Source: Rugamonas fusca (GTDB lineage Bacteria > Pseudomonadota > Gammaproteobacteria > Burkholderiales > Burkholderiaceae_D). Taken from it: a DNA stretch of 64,000 bases. The first letter of the stretch is position 1, and the number at the start of each line of letters is the position of its first letter. The stretch is taken from contig NZ_JACEZS010000001.1 of NCBI RefSeq assembly GCF_014042365.1, forward strand, positions 62,001 to 126,000, read 5' to 3'. The translations under genes and the position numbers were made by a program. The notes beneath the pieces are model-generated. The model was given only the letters and a program-made list of their open reading frames with translations. It had not been told where the DNA came from and searched no databases. This document shows positions 1 to 7,688 of the stretch, one piece after another.

Positions 1-933
1 AGGGGCGTGGCCTATATCCGCGGCAACGTGCAGTATGAAGCCCACGCGCGGCGCGAAGTGATCGTTTCGGCCGGCGCTTTCGGTTCGCCGCAGTTGCTGA
101 TGTTGTCCGGTATCGGCCCCGGCGCCCACTGCGCCGCGCACGATATCCCGGTCGTACACGACCTGCCCGGCGTGGGCCGCAACCTGCAGGACCATATCGA
201 TTACGTGCAGGGCTGGCGTTTGCCCAGCGATACGGAGAGCTTCGGCGTGTCGCTGCGCGGCACGGCCAGGCTGGCGGCAGCCATGCTGGAATGGCGGCGC
301 CACCGCAAGGGCATGGTGGCCAGCATGATTGCCGAGGCGGGCGCCTTCTTCCGCTCCAGCCCGGACCTGCCGGCGCCGGATCTGCAACTGGTGTTCGTGC
401 TGGCCATGGTGGACGACCACGCCCGCAAGGCCCACCTGGGCCACGGCATGTCGTGCCACGTGGACGTGCTGCGTCCCTACAGCCGCGGCACCGTCACCTT
501 GCAGGACAAGGATCCGCGCACGGCGCCGGTGATCGATCCGCGCTTCCTGTCCGATGCGCGCGACCTGGAAGTGCTGGTCAAGGGCGCCAAGGTGCAGCAG
601 GCTATCATGGAGTCGGCCCCGTTCGACGCCGTGCGCGGCGAGATGCTGTACCCGGTGGCCGCCGGCGACACGGCGGCGCTGATCGCCGACATCCGCGCCC
701 GCGCCGACACCCAGTACCACCCCGTAGGCACCTGCAAGATGGGGCCGGCCGACGATCTCATGGCCGTGGTGGACGCGCGCCTGCGGGTGCGCGGCATGAG
801 CGGCCTGCGCGTAGTGGACGCCTCCATCATGCCCACCGTCGTTGGCGGCAACACCAATGCCCCCACCATCATGATCGCGGAAAAAGCGGCCCAGATGATC
901 CTGGCCGACGCGCGCCATACCCAGGCAGCCTGA
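1..933 (+). CDS. GMC-family FAD-dependent oxidoreductase, 5' end outside the window
   Basis: C-terminal 310 residues of a glucose-methanol-choline (GMC) oxidoreductase; the reading frame is open from base 1, so the FAD-binding N terminus lies upstream. Visible family marks are the signature segment around [19 protein letters not shown] (about residues 20-40 of the fragment), the catalytic-histidine region [12 protein letters not shown], and the C-terminal FAD/substrate segment [19 protein letters not shown]. Members oxidise primary alcohols (choline, long-chain or aromatic alcohols) to aldehydes using FAD. Only 28 bases separate it from the alkyl sulfatase that follows, so the two are probably co-transcribed. 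I infer that it oxidises an alcohol released by, or related to, the sulfatase reaction; the true substrate cannot be read from sequence. Confidence 0.9.
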   Translation, partial: RGVAYIRGNVQYEAHARREVIVSAGAFGSPQLLMLSGIGPGAHCAAHDIPVVHDLPGVGRNLQDHIDYVQGWRLPSDTESFGVSLRGTARLAAAMLEWRRHRKGMVASMIAEAGAFFRSSPDLPAPDLQLVFVLAMVDDHARKAHLGHGMSCHVDVLRPYSRGTVTLQDKDPRTAPVIDPRFLSDARDLEVLVKGAKVQQAIMESAPFDAVRGEMLYPVAAGDTAALIADIRARADTQYHPVGTCKMGPADDLMAVVDARLRVRGMSGLRVVDASIMPTVVGGNTNAPTIMIAEKAAQMILADARHTQAA

Positions 934-961
934 TACCACCCCAACCAAAGGAAGACTCACC

Positions 962-2914
962 ATGGCACTCACCGCCCGCCTCACGGCGCTGGCGTTGGCC
1001 GTCTGCACCCTGCAGGCCAGCGCAACCACACCACCGCAACCGGCCAGCCGCAGCACGGCGGCCGCCAACCTGGCCTTTGGCGCCGACTTGCCGCTGGGCG
1101 ACCAGCAGGACTTCGAGGAAGCCACCCGCGGCCTGGTGGCCGCCATGCCCGACGGCCCGTTCAGGGACGCGGCCGGCAACGTGATCTGGCAACCGCACGC
1201 ATTCGATTTCATCCAGGGCGCGGCCCCGGCCACCGTCAACCCCAGCCTGTGGCGCCACGAGACGCTCAACAACGCGCACGGCCTGTACAAGGTGAGCGAC
1301 GGTATCTACCAGTTGCGCGGCTTCGACATCTCCAACATGACCCTGATCGAGGGCAAAACGGGCTGGATCGTCGTCGATCCGCTGGTGAGCGCGGAAATGG
1401 CCAAGGTGGCGCTGGAATTCGCCCAGCAGAAACTGGGCCGGCGTCCGGTGGCCGCCGTCATCTACACGCACGGCCACGCCGACCACTTCGGCGGCGTGCG
1501 CGGCGTGATCAGCGAGGCCGACCTCACGGGCGGCAAGACGCGCCTGATCGCGCCGGACGGCTTCATGGAAACCTCCGTGGCCGAGAACGTGTTGGCCGGT
1601 AACGCCATGGCCCGCCGCGCCCAATATCAGTTCGGCATGCCGCTGGCGGCCGGCCCGCAGGGCAACGTGGGCACGGGCCTGGGCAAGAAAGTCTCCACCG
1701 GCACCATAGGCCTGATCGTGCCGACGGACACGGTGAGCAAGACCGGGCAGAGCATGGACATCGACGGCGTGCGCTTCGTGTTCCAGATGGACAACGGCTC
1801 CGAGGCGCCGGCCGAGATGACCTTCTACCTGCCCGAGCGCCACGCGCTGTGCCTGTCCGAGGTGGTCACGGCCAACATGCACAACATCTACACCTTGCGC
1901 GGCGCCCGCATGCGCGACGCGCTGGGCTGGAGCAAATACATCAACGAGATGCTGGACCTGTTCCCGGACGCGCAAGTGGGCTTCCGCAGCCACCACTGGC
2001 CCGTGTGGGGCAAGGAGCGGCTGCACCAGCAACTGGCCAACCAGCGCGACCTGTACCGCTTCCTGAACGACCAGGCGCTGAACCTGGCCAACCGCGGCGT
2101 GCCGCTCGACGAGGTGGGCGACGCCAGCTTCTTCCCCAAGGGTTTGAAGAACGACTTCTCCACCCATGGCTACTACGGCACCTTGAGCCATAACCTGCGG
2201 GCCGTGGTCGATTACTACCTGGGCTGGTACGACAGCAACCCGGCCACGCTTAATCCGCTGACGGGCAAGACGCGCGCCCAGCACTACGTGGCGGCCATGG
2301 GCGGCGCCAAGGCCGTGCTCAAGCAGGCCAAGGCCGGTTACGCGGCCGGCGACTACCGTTGGGTGGCCGAGATACTCAATCACCTGGTCAAGGCCGATCC
2401 GGCCAACAAGCCGGCCCGCCTGCTGCAGGCCGACACGCTGGAACAACTGGGCTACCAGGCGGAATCGGCCATCTGGCGCAACGAATACCTGACCGGCGCC
2501 CATGAACTGCGCGACGGCATCACGCCGCTGCACATGTCCACCCAGGGGCCGGACCTGACGCGCGCCATGTCGGTCGAAATGATCTTCGACTACCTGGCCG
2601 TGCGCCTGAACCACGAGAAGGCCGACGGCCTGCACCTGGGCGTCAACATCGCCTTCACCGACACCCATGAGAACTACGCGCTGGAGCTGTCGAACTCCGT
2701 GCTCAACAACACCCGTGGCCGCGTGCTGGCCAAGCCGGACGCCGCGCTCACGCTGAGCCGCGACGCCCTGTTCAAGATGCTGGTGGCGAAGGTGCCGCTG
2801 GCGCAGCTGGTCCAGGCAGGCGAAGTGAAGCTCGATGGCGACCCGAAGGCACTGGGCTCGCTGTTCGGCAACTTCGACCAATTCGATCCGCTGTTCCCCG
2901 TCGTCACGCGCTGA
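962..2914 (+). CDS. Alkyl sulfatase, metallo-beta-lactamase fold (SdsA1/BDS1 type)
   Basis: 650-residue secreted alkylsulfohydrolase that removes sulfate from alkyl sulfate esters such as SDS, giving the alcohol. An N-terminal signal peptide (hydrophobic residues about 5-20, ending near ASA) points to the periplasm. The di-zinc motif THGHADH lies at residues 169-175, and the segment LSEVVTANMHNIYTLRGA is typical of this family. After the MBL domain come the alkyl-sulfatase dimerisation domain (about residues 380-520) and a C-terminal SCP2-like domain that builds the hydrophobic pocket; full length fits the family. The start is supported by an AAGGAAG ribosome site before the ATG. It lies between a GMC alcohol oxidase and outer-membrane genes for hydrophobic compounds, consistent with scavenging alkyl sulfates. 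Confidence 0.93.
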   Translation: MALTARLTALALAVCTLQASATTPPQPASRSTAAANLAFGADLPLGDQQDFEEATRGLVAAMPDGPFRDAAGNVIWQPHAFDFIQGAAPATVNPSLWRHETLNNAHGLYKVSDGIYQLRGFDISNMTLIEGKTGWIVVDPLVSAEMAKVALEFAQQKLGRRPVAAVIYTHGHADHFGGVRGVISEADLTGGKTRLIAPDGFMETSVAENVLAGNAMARRAQYQFGMPLAAGPQGNVGTGLGKKVSTGTIGLIVPTDTVSKTGQSMDIDGVRFVFQMDNGSEAPAEMTFYLPERHALCLSEVVTANMHNIYTLRGARMRDALGWSKYINEMLDLFPDAQVGFRSHHWPVWGKERLHQQLANQRDLYRFLNDQALNLANRGVPLDEVGDASFFPKGLKNDFSTHGYYGTLSHNLRAVVDYYLGWYDSNPATLNPLTGKTRAQHYVAAMGGAKAVLKQAKAGYAAGDYRWVAEILNHLVKADPANKPARLLQADTLEQLGYQAESAIWRNEYLTGAHELRDGITPLHMSTQGPDLTRAMSVEMIFDYLAVRLNHEKADGLHLGVNIAFTDTHENYALELSNSVLNNTRGRVLAKPDAALTLSRDALFKMLVAKVPLAQLVQAGEVKLDGDPKALGSLFGNFDQFDPLFPVVTR

Positions 2915-2989
2915 CGGGTGTTGTGTCGCCGCGCCGCTGGCCCAGCCGCCGGCGCGGCCATTCCTAAAAAAGAGAAAGAGGGAGACAGG

Positions 2990-4984
2990 ATGCACAAGCA
3001 ACAACAGAATCGCGCGGGCGCGACCCGCCCCACGGCGCTGGCCATGGCCTGCCGCATGGCGCTGGCCACCATGGCGCTGGCGGCGGCCCACGGCGCGCGC
3101 GCCGACAGCTTCACGCTCGACAACGGCGTGGAAGGGCGCTGGTCGCTCAACGCCAGCATGGGCGCCAGCTGGCGCGCCGCCAACCGCGATCCGGCGCTGG
3201 TGTCGGCTGCCAACGGCGGCACGGCGGGCGTGGGCAACGGCCATGATGACGGTAACCTGAACTTCAACAAGGGCACGGCCTACGCCAGCGGCCCCAAGGC
3301 CACGGGCGAATTGCAGCTCAAGCGCGACAACCTGGGCCTGTTCGTGCGGGCCAACGCCTGGTATGACTACACGTTGAGCGACAAGGGCGTGGCGCACGGC
3401 AGTTTCAACAACGGCTATGTGCCCGGCGCCAGGCTGAGCGACCAGGGCTTCTACGCCAACACGGGCTTCTCCGGCGCCGCGCTGGCCGACGCCTATGTGT
3501 CTGGCGAATTCGATGTGGCCGGTAAGCCGCTCAACGTCAAGCTGGGCAAGCAGGTGGTGAACTGGGGCGAGAGCGCCTTCATCCCCGGCATCAACGCCAT
3601 GGGTGCGTTCGACCTGACGGCCGCGCACCGGCCCGGCGCCCAGGTCAAGGAAATCCTGCGTCCGCTGCCCCAGTTGACGGCCAACCTCGGGCTGGGTGAC
3701 GGCGTCTCCGTGGAAGCGTTTTACCAGCTCAAATGGGAGCACACGCTGTTTGACGGTTGCGGCACCTACTGGTCGCTGGTTGATTCGCTCAACTGCTCCG
3801 GCGGCGCCGTCGTGTTCGGCGACGCGCTGGGCAACGACCAGAAGCAGTACAACGGCGTGCCCGTGCTGGCCGCCTTGCCGCCGGCCCTGCTCAACGCGGT
3901 GGGCGCCGGCGCGCTGGCCACCGTGCCGTTCAACTTCCGGCTGGGCCGCGCGCCCGACGCCACGCCGAAGAACAGCGGCCAGTTCGGCCTGTCGTCGCAC
4001 GTGTTCGTCGATGCCCTGAGCACCGACTTCGGCTTCTACTTCGCCAACTACCACGCGCGCACGCCGGTGCTGTCGGCCGTCCATGCGCCGTCGCCGGCGC
4101 CGTCGCTGTATTCGGGCCAGTATGCGGCGCAACTGACGGCGCTGTCCAAGGTGCTGGGCGGCTTGGGGCAGGCCGCCGCGGCCAAACAGATCGGCATGCT
4201 GGGCGCCATCCCCGGCACGGAACTGACGTGGGACTATGACGCCACCAACATCCAGTCGCTGGCCGTGTCGGCGGCCACGGAGCTGGGTGGCGTGTCCGTG
4301 TTCGGCGAGGCCAGCCACACCCAGGGCGTGCCGGTGCAGATCAACGCGCCCGACCTGGTGGTGGGCAGTGTGCTGGGCCTGGGGCCGCAGGCCGCGCTGG
4401 CGCGCTGGGTGCGTGATCCGTCCGTGGCCCAGGGCAGCGTCTCGCACGGCTACGACTTGAAGAACAAGGACCAGATCCAGGTGTCGGCCCTGAAGCTGTT
4501 CGGTCCCGTGCTGGGCGCCAGCAGCGCCAGTGTGCTGGGCGAGGTCGGCTTCCAGCACTGGAGCGGTATTGGCGACCCGGCCACGTCCACCCGATACGGC
4601 CGCGGCTTCCTGTACGGTTTCGGCCCCACGGCGGCGCTGGGCGGCACCTGCGCGGGCCTGAACGGCTACGCGCCGTACTGCGAGAACCAGGGCTATGTGA
4701 CCACCAGCGCCTGGGGCTACCGCTTGCAGGGCGAGCTGACTTTCAGCGACGTGTACGCGGGCATCAACCTCAAGCCCAAGCTGTTCTGGTCGCACGACGT
4801 CAAGGGCTATTCGGGCGACGGCACCTTCGTCCAGGACCGCCAGACGCTGGGCACCACGCTGCGCGCCGACTACAACAACCGCTACTACGCGGAACTGAGC
4901 TACACGCGCTACAACAAGAACGCCAAATATGACGTGCTGCATGACCGGGACAATTACTCGTTCGTCGTCGGCGTCAATTTCTAA
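2990..4984 (+). CDS. DUF1302 family outer-membrane beta-barrel protein
   Basis: 664-residue protein of the DUF1302 family. I chose the ATG at 2990 because a GGGAGA ribosome site precedes it and a cleavable signal peptide follows (about 40 residues ending in HGARA). Family marks include DSFTLDNGVEGRWSLNASM at the mature N terminus and GKQVVNWGESAFIPGINAM near residue 185. The rest is rich in alternating hydrophobic and aromatic residues, ending in a Phe (VVGVNF) as barrel proteins do, so it is most likely an outer-membrane barrel. The DUF1329 gene begins 10 bases later; the two families almost always occur as a pair. A role in passage or surface handling of fatty acids, sterols or other hydrophobic molecules is inferred from context. 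Confidence 0.88.
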   Translation: MHKQQQNRAGATRPTALAMACRMALATMALAAAHGARADSFTLDNGVEGRWSLNASMGASWRAANRDPALVSAANGGTAGVGNGHDDGNLNFNKGTAYASGPKATGELQLKRDNLGLFVRANAWYDYTLSDKGVAHGSFNNGYVPGARLSDQGFYANTGFSGAALADAYVSGEFDVAGKPLNVKLGKQVVNWGESAFIPGINAMGAFDLTAAHRPGAQVKEILRPLPQLTANLGLGDGVSVEAFYQLKWEHTLFDGCGTYWSLVDSLNCSGGAVVFGDALGNDQKQYNGVPVLAALPPALLNAVGAGALATVPFNFRLGRAPDATPKNSGQFGLSSHVFVDALSTDFGFYFANYHARTPVLSAVHAPSPAPSLYSGQYAAQLTALSKVLGGLGQAAAAKQIGMLGAIPGTELTWDYDATNIQSLAVSAATELGGVSVFGEASHTQGVPVQINAPDLVVGSVLGLGPQAALARWVRDPSVAQGSVSHGYDLKNKDQIQVSALKLFGPVLGASSASVLGEVGFQHWSGIGDPATSTRYGRGFLYGFGPTAALGGTCAGLNGYAPYCENQGYVTTSAWGYRLQGELTFSDVYAGINLKPKLFWSHDVKGYSGDGTFVQDRQTLGTTLRADYNNRYYAELSYTRYNKNAKYDVLHDRDNYSFVVGVNF

Positions 4985-4994
4985 GGGAGACAGC

Positions 4995-6341
4995 ATGAAC
5001 ATGATGAACAAACTGGTACTGGCCAGCGCCGTGGCGCTGGCCGGCGGCAACGGTGCCTGGGCCGGCATGGCGGCGGCCGACGTGGAGCGGCTGGGCAAGG
5101 ACCTGACTCCCATGGGTTCGGAGAAGGCGGGCAGCAAGGACGGCCTGATTCCAGCCTGGGACGGTGGCCTGGTCAAGGCGCCGGCCGGCTTCGACGCCAG
5201 GGCCGGCTACCTCGATCCCTACGCCAGCGAGAAGCCGCTGTACACCATCACGGCCGCCAACATGCCCCAGTACAAGGATAAGCTGGCGCCGGGCCAGATG
5301 GAGATGCTCAAGCGCTTCCCCACCTACAAGCTCAATGTCTACCCCAGCCACCGCACGGCCGGCTATCCGCAGGCCGTGTATGACAGCATCAAGGCCGAAG
5401 CGGCCAAGGCGGAACTGGCGTCCGGCGGCAATGGTGTGGTCAATGTGTCCCGCTCCACCGTGCCGTTCCCCGAGCCCAGGAACGGTGTGGAAGTGGTGTG
5501 GAACCACATCATGCGCTACCGGGGCGGCAGCGTGCAGCGCTACAGCGCCGAGTTCCCCGTGCAGGCCAACGGCGCCTTCACGCCCGTGACCCGCACCGAG
5601 ACGCTGGCCTTCGCCAACGCCATGGACAAGCCAGAAGCCAACCGCCTGCTGTACTACATGGGCACCATCACCGGCCCCACCAGCGTGGCCGGCGAGGCGC
5701 TGCTGGTGGTGGACCCCGTCGACCAGGTCAGGGAATCGCGCCTGGCGTGGATGTACAACCCCGGCCAGCGCCGCGTGCTGCGCGCGCCCGACGTGGCCTA
5801 CGACACGCCCGGTTCCGGCTCCGACGGCCTGCGCACGACGGACGACTACGACGGCTTCAACGGCTCGCCCGACCGCTACGACTGGAAGCTGGTCGGCAAG
5901 AAGGAGATGATCGTCTCGTACAACAACTTCAAGCTGACCAGCAAGAGCCTGAAATACGGCGACATCGTGCGCCCCGGCCACCTGAACCAGGACCTGGTGC
6001 GTTACGAGCCGCACCGGGTGTGGGTGGTGGAAGCGACGCTCAAGCCGGGCAAGCGCCACGTGTATGCCAAGCGCGTGTTCTACATCGACGAGGACAGCTG
6101 GCAGATCGCCCACGCCGACGCCTACGATGGCCGCGGTGAACTGTGGCGCGTGCACGAAATCGACGCCATCCAGTTCTACGACGCGCCCACGCCGTGGTTC
6201 GCGGCCGAGGTGTTCTACGACCTGCAGGCGCGCCGCTACCTGGTGACGGGCCTGGGCAACCAGGAAAAACCGGCCCGGTTCGGCGCCAGACTGAACGCCG
6301 GCAATTTCACGCCCGATACCCTGCGCCGCAGCAGCAACTGA
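4995..6341 (+). CDS. DUF1329 family periplasmic protein (LolA/LolB-like fold)
   Basis: 448-residue partner of the DUF1302 barrel. The ATG at 4995 is preceded by AAGGGAGA and followed by a signal peptide ending near GAWAG. The conserved core is visible: DLTPMGSEKAGSKDGLIPAW (positions about 32-51), the R-x-x-R-type segment around NPGQRRVLRAPDVAYDTP, and the C-terminal YDLQARRYLVTGL. From memory the family belongs to the LolA/LolB structural clan, whose members carry acylated molecules through the periplasm, so a lipid or hydrophobic-substrate carrier role is a reasonable inference rather than a demonstrated one. An intrinsic terminator follows, so this gene probably ends the main transcript of the first half of the set. 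Confidence 0.87.
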   Translation: MNMMNKLVLASAVALAGGNGAWAGMAAADVERLGKDLTPMGSEKAGSKDGLIPAWDGGLVKAPAGFDARAGYLDPYASEKPLYTITAANMPQYKDKLAPGQMEMLKRFPTYKLNVYPSHRTAGYPQAVYDSIKAEAAKAELASGGNGVVNVSRSTVPFPEPRNGVEVVWNHIMRYRGGSVQRYSAEFPVQANGAFTPVTRTETLAFANAMDKPEANRLLYYMGTITGPTSVAGEALLVVDPVDQVRESRLAWMYNPGQRRVLRAPDVAYDTPGSGSDGLRTTDDYDGFNGSPDRYDWKLVGKKEMIVSYNNFKLTSKSLKYGDIVRPGHLNQDLVRYEPHRVWVVEATLKPGKRHVYAKRVFYIDEDSWQIAHADAYDGRGELWRVHEIDAIQFYDAPTPWFAAEVFYDLQARRYLVTGLGNQEKPARFGARLNAGNFTPDTLRRSSN

Positions 6342-6404
6342 CGGGAATACAGCAACGTAGAGCAAGCGCCACCGCGCAAACGGAACTCCAGGCGAGTCTC
6401 CTTA

Positions 6405-6444
6405 ACGCCCGCTCCCGCCGCCAGTGGGAGTTGGGCGTCTTTTT
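6405..6444 (+). terminator. Intrinsic terminator inside the envelope gene set
   Basis: Stem ACGCCC (6405-6410) and CTCCC (6412-6416) pairs with GGGAG (6426-6430) and GGGCGT (6433-6438), with a small internal loop, and is followed directly by CTTTTT. It lies in the 142-base gap between the DUF1329 gene and the YCF48 gene, so it should lower transcription of the second half of the set or mark the end of the first transcript. Confidence 0.75.
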
Positions 6445-6483
6445 GCCCGGCGCCGCAGAACCGCAAGACTGAAGGACAGAATC

Positions 6484-7683
6484 ATGAAGCATCATCCGCG
6501 CAATTCCTGGCGCGCTATATCGTTGGCCACGTGGGCCTCGCGGGCCGCGCGGGCCGCGCGGGCCGCGCGCCGCATCGTGCCAGTGGCCATCTATGTGACC
6601 GCCGCCTTCCTCCCCACCTTGAGCGCGCCCGCGCTGGCCGATCCGCTGGCCAGCCCGGCGCGCGCTTCCACGCTGGCGGCCCATGCCCTGATGCTGGCGC
6701 TGGCGCCGGCCGGCACGCGCCTGGTGGCGGGCGGCGAACGGGGCATCGTCATCGTCTCGGACGACGGCGGCGTCACGTGGCGCCAGGCCCGCGTGCCGGT
6801 CGGCGTGACGCTGACGGCCATGCACTTCGCCGACAGTGAGCACGGCGTGGCCGTCGGCCACGACGGCGTGCTGCTGGCCACGCGCGACGCTGGCCTGAAC
6901 TGGGACAAGCGGCTGGACGGCAACCAGATCAACGCCATGATGCTGGCCGACGCCGAACACGCGGCCGCGCGCGCGCACGCGGCGCTTGCCGGTGCGCGGC
7001 CAAGCGAAGCGAAGGCGGCCCGGCAGGCCGTCGAGCAGGCCGACAACGCCGCACAGGATATGCAGGATACCGCCAGGTTCGGCCCATCGCGTCCGCTGCT
7101 GGCCGTGTGGTTCAAGACCCGCGAGCTGGGCTGGGCCGTCGGCTCCTACGGGCAGGCGCTGCGCACGCGTGATGGCGGCGTTCATTGGGAGTCGATCGCC
7201 GCCCGCATTCCCAATCCTGAAGGCTTGCATTACAACGCCATCGGCCATGGCGCCGACGGCGCCCTGTACCTGGCAGGAGAGGGCGGCAAGGTCTATCGCT
7301 CCACGGACGACGGCGATAGCTGGCGCGTGGCCGACAGCGGCTACAAGGGCCAGTTGTACGGTGTGCTGGAAACGGCGCCCGGCGCGCTGCTGGCATACGG
7401 CTTCGGCGGCCACCTGCTGCGCAGCGAGGATGGCGGCGCCAGCTGGCGGGAACTGCCCCGCCTCGGCGACCAGAGCCTGATCGGCGCGGCGCAGGATGGC
7501 GCCGCGCTGCTGCTGGCCGCGCGCGACGGCACGCTGTTCCGCAGCATGGACCAGGGCCGCAGCTTCGCCGTGCAGGGGGCCGCGCGCGGCCTGGAACTGG
7601 CCGCCGTCGCGCTGCGGGGCCATACGCTGGCGCTGGCCGGCATGGGCGGCGTTCACCTGTCCGCCTACCAAAGCTCGAAGTGA
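6484..7683 (+). CDS. YCF48/HCF136-like periplasmic beta-propeller protein
   Basis: 399-residue protein with repeated DDGGxxW motifs (SDDGGVTWRQ, TRDGGVHWES, TDDGDSWRV, SEDGGASWRE), the mark of YCF48/BNR-type beta-propellers related to the photosystem II assembly factor HCF136. In non-photosynthetic bacteria this family sits next to RND/MMPL genes and probably acts as a periplasmic partner. The ATG at 6484 is preceded by GAAGGACAG. The leader peptide is odd: its basic region contains three RAA triplets coded by three 9-bp tandem repeats, then a hydrophobic stretch ending SAPALADP. Its stop codon overlaps the possible GTG start of the RND gene, so the two are translationally coupled. Function is not known for this subfamily. 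Confidence 0.85.
   Translation: MKHHPRNSWRAISLATWASRAARAARAARRIVPVAIYVTAAFLPTLSAPALADPLASPARASTLAAHALMLALAPAGTRLVAGGERGIVIVSDDGGVTWRQARVPVGVTLTAMHFADSEHGVAVGHDGVLLATRDAGLNWDKRLDGNQINAMMLADAEHAAARAHAALAGARPSEAKAARQAVEQADNAAQDMQDTARFGPSRPLLAVWFKTRELGWAVGSYGQALRTRDGGVHWESIAARIPNPEGLHYNAIGHGADGALYLAGEGGKVYRSTDDGDSWRVADSGYKGQLYGVLETAPGALLAYGFGGHLLRSEDGGASWRELPRLGDQSLIGAAQDGAALLLAARDGTLFRSMDQGRSFAVQGAARGLELAAVALRGHTLALAGMGGVHLSAYQSSK
6540..6566 (+). repeat. Three 9-bp tandem repeats in the YCF48 signal-peptide region
   Basis: Three perfect head-to-tail copies of GCGGGCCGC. Because the unit is 9 bases it keeps the frame and encodes RAA-RAA-RAA, lengthening the positively charged region of the export signal. 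Confidence 0.9.
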
Positions 7684-7688
7684 ATCCC

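Noticed and set aside
869-5176. A 1435-codon open frame on the minus strand
   Set aside because: It is antisense to the alkyl sulfatase and DUF1302 genes, rich in His, Gln, Arg and Val, with no domain motif. It is a GC-bias shadow of the real genes.
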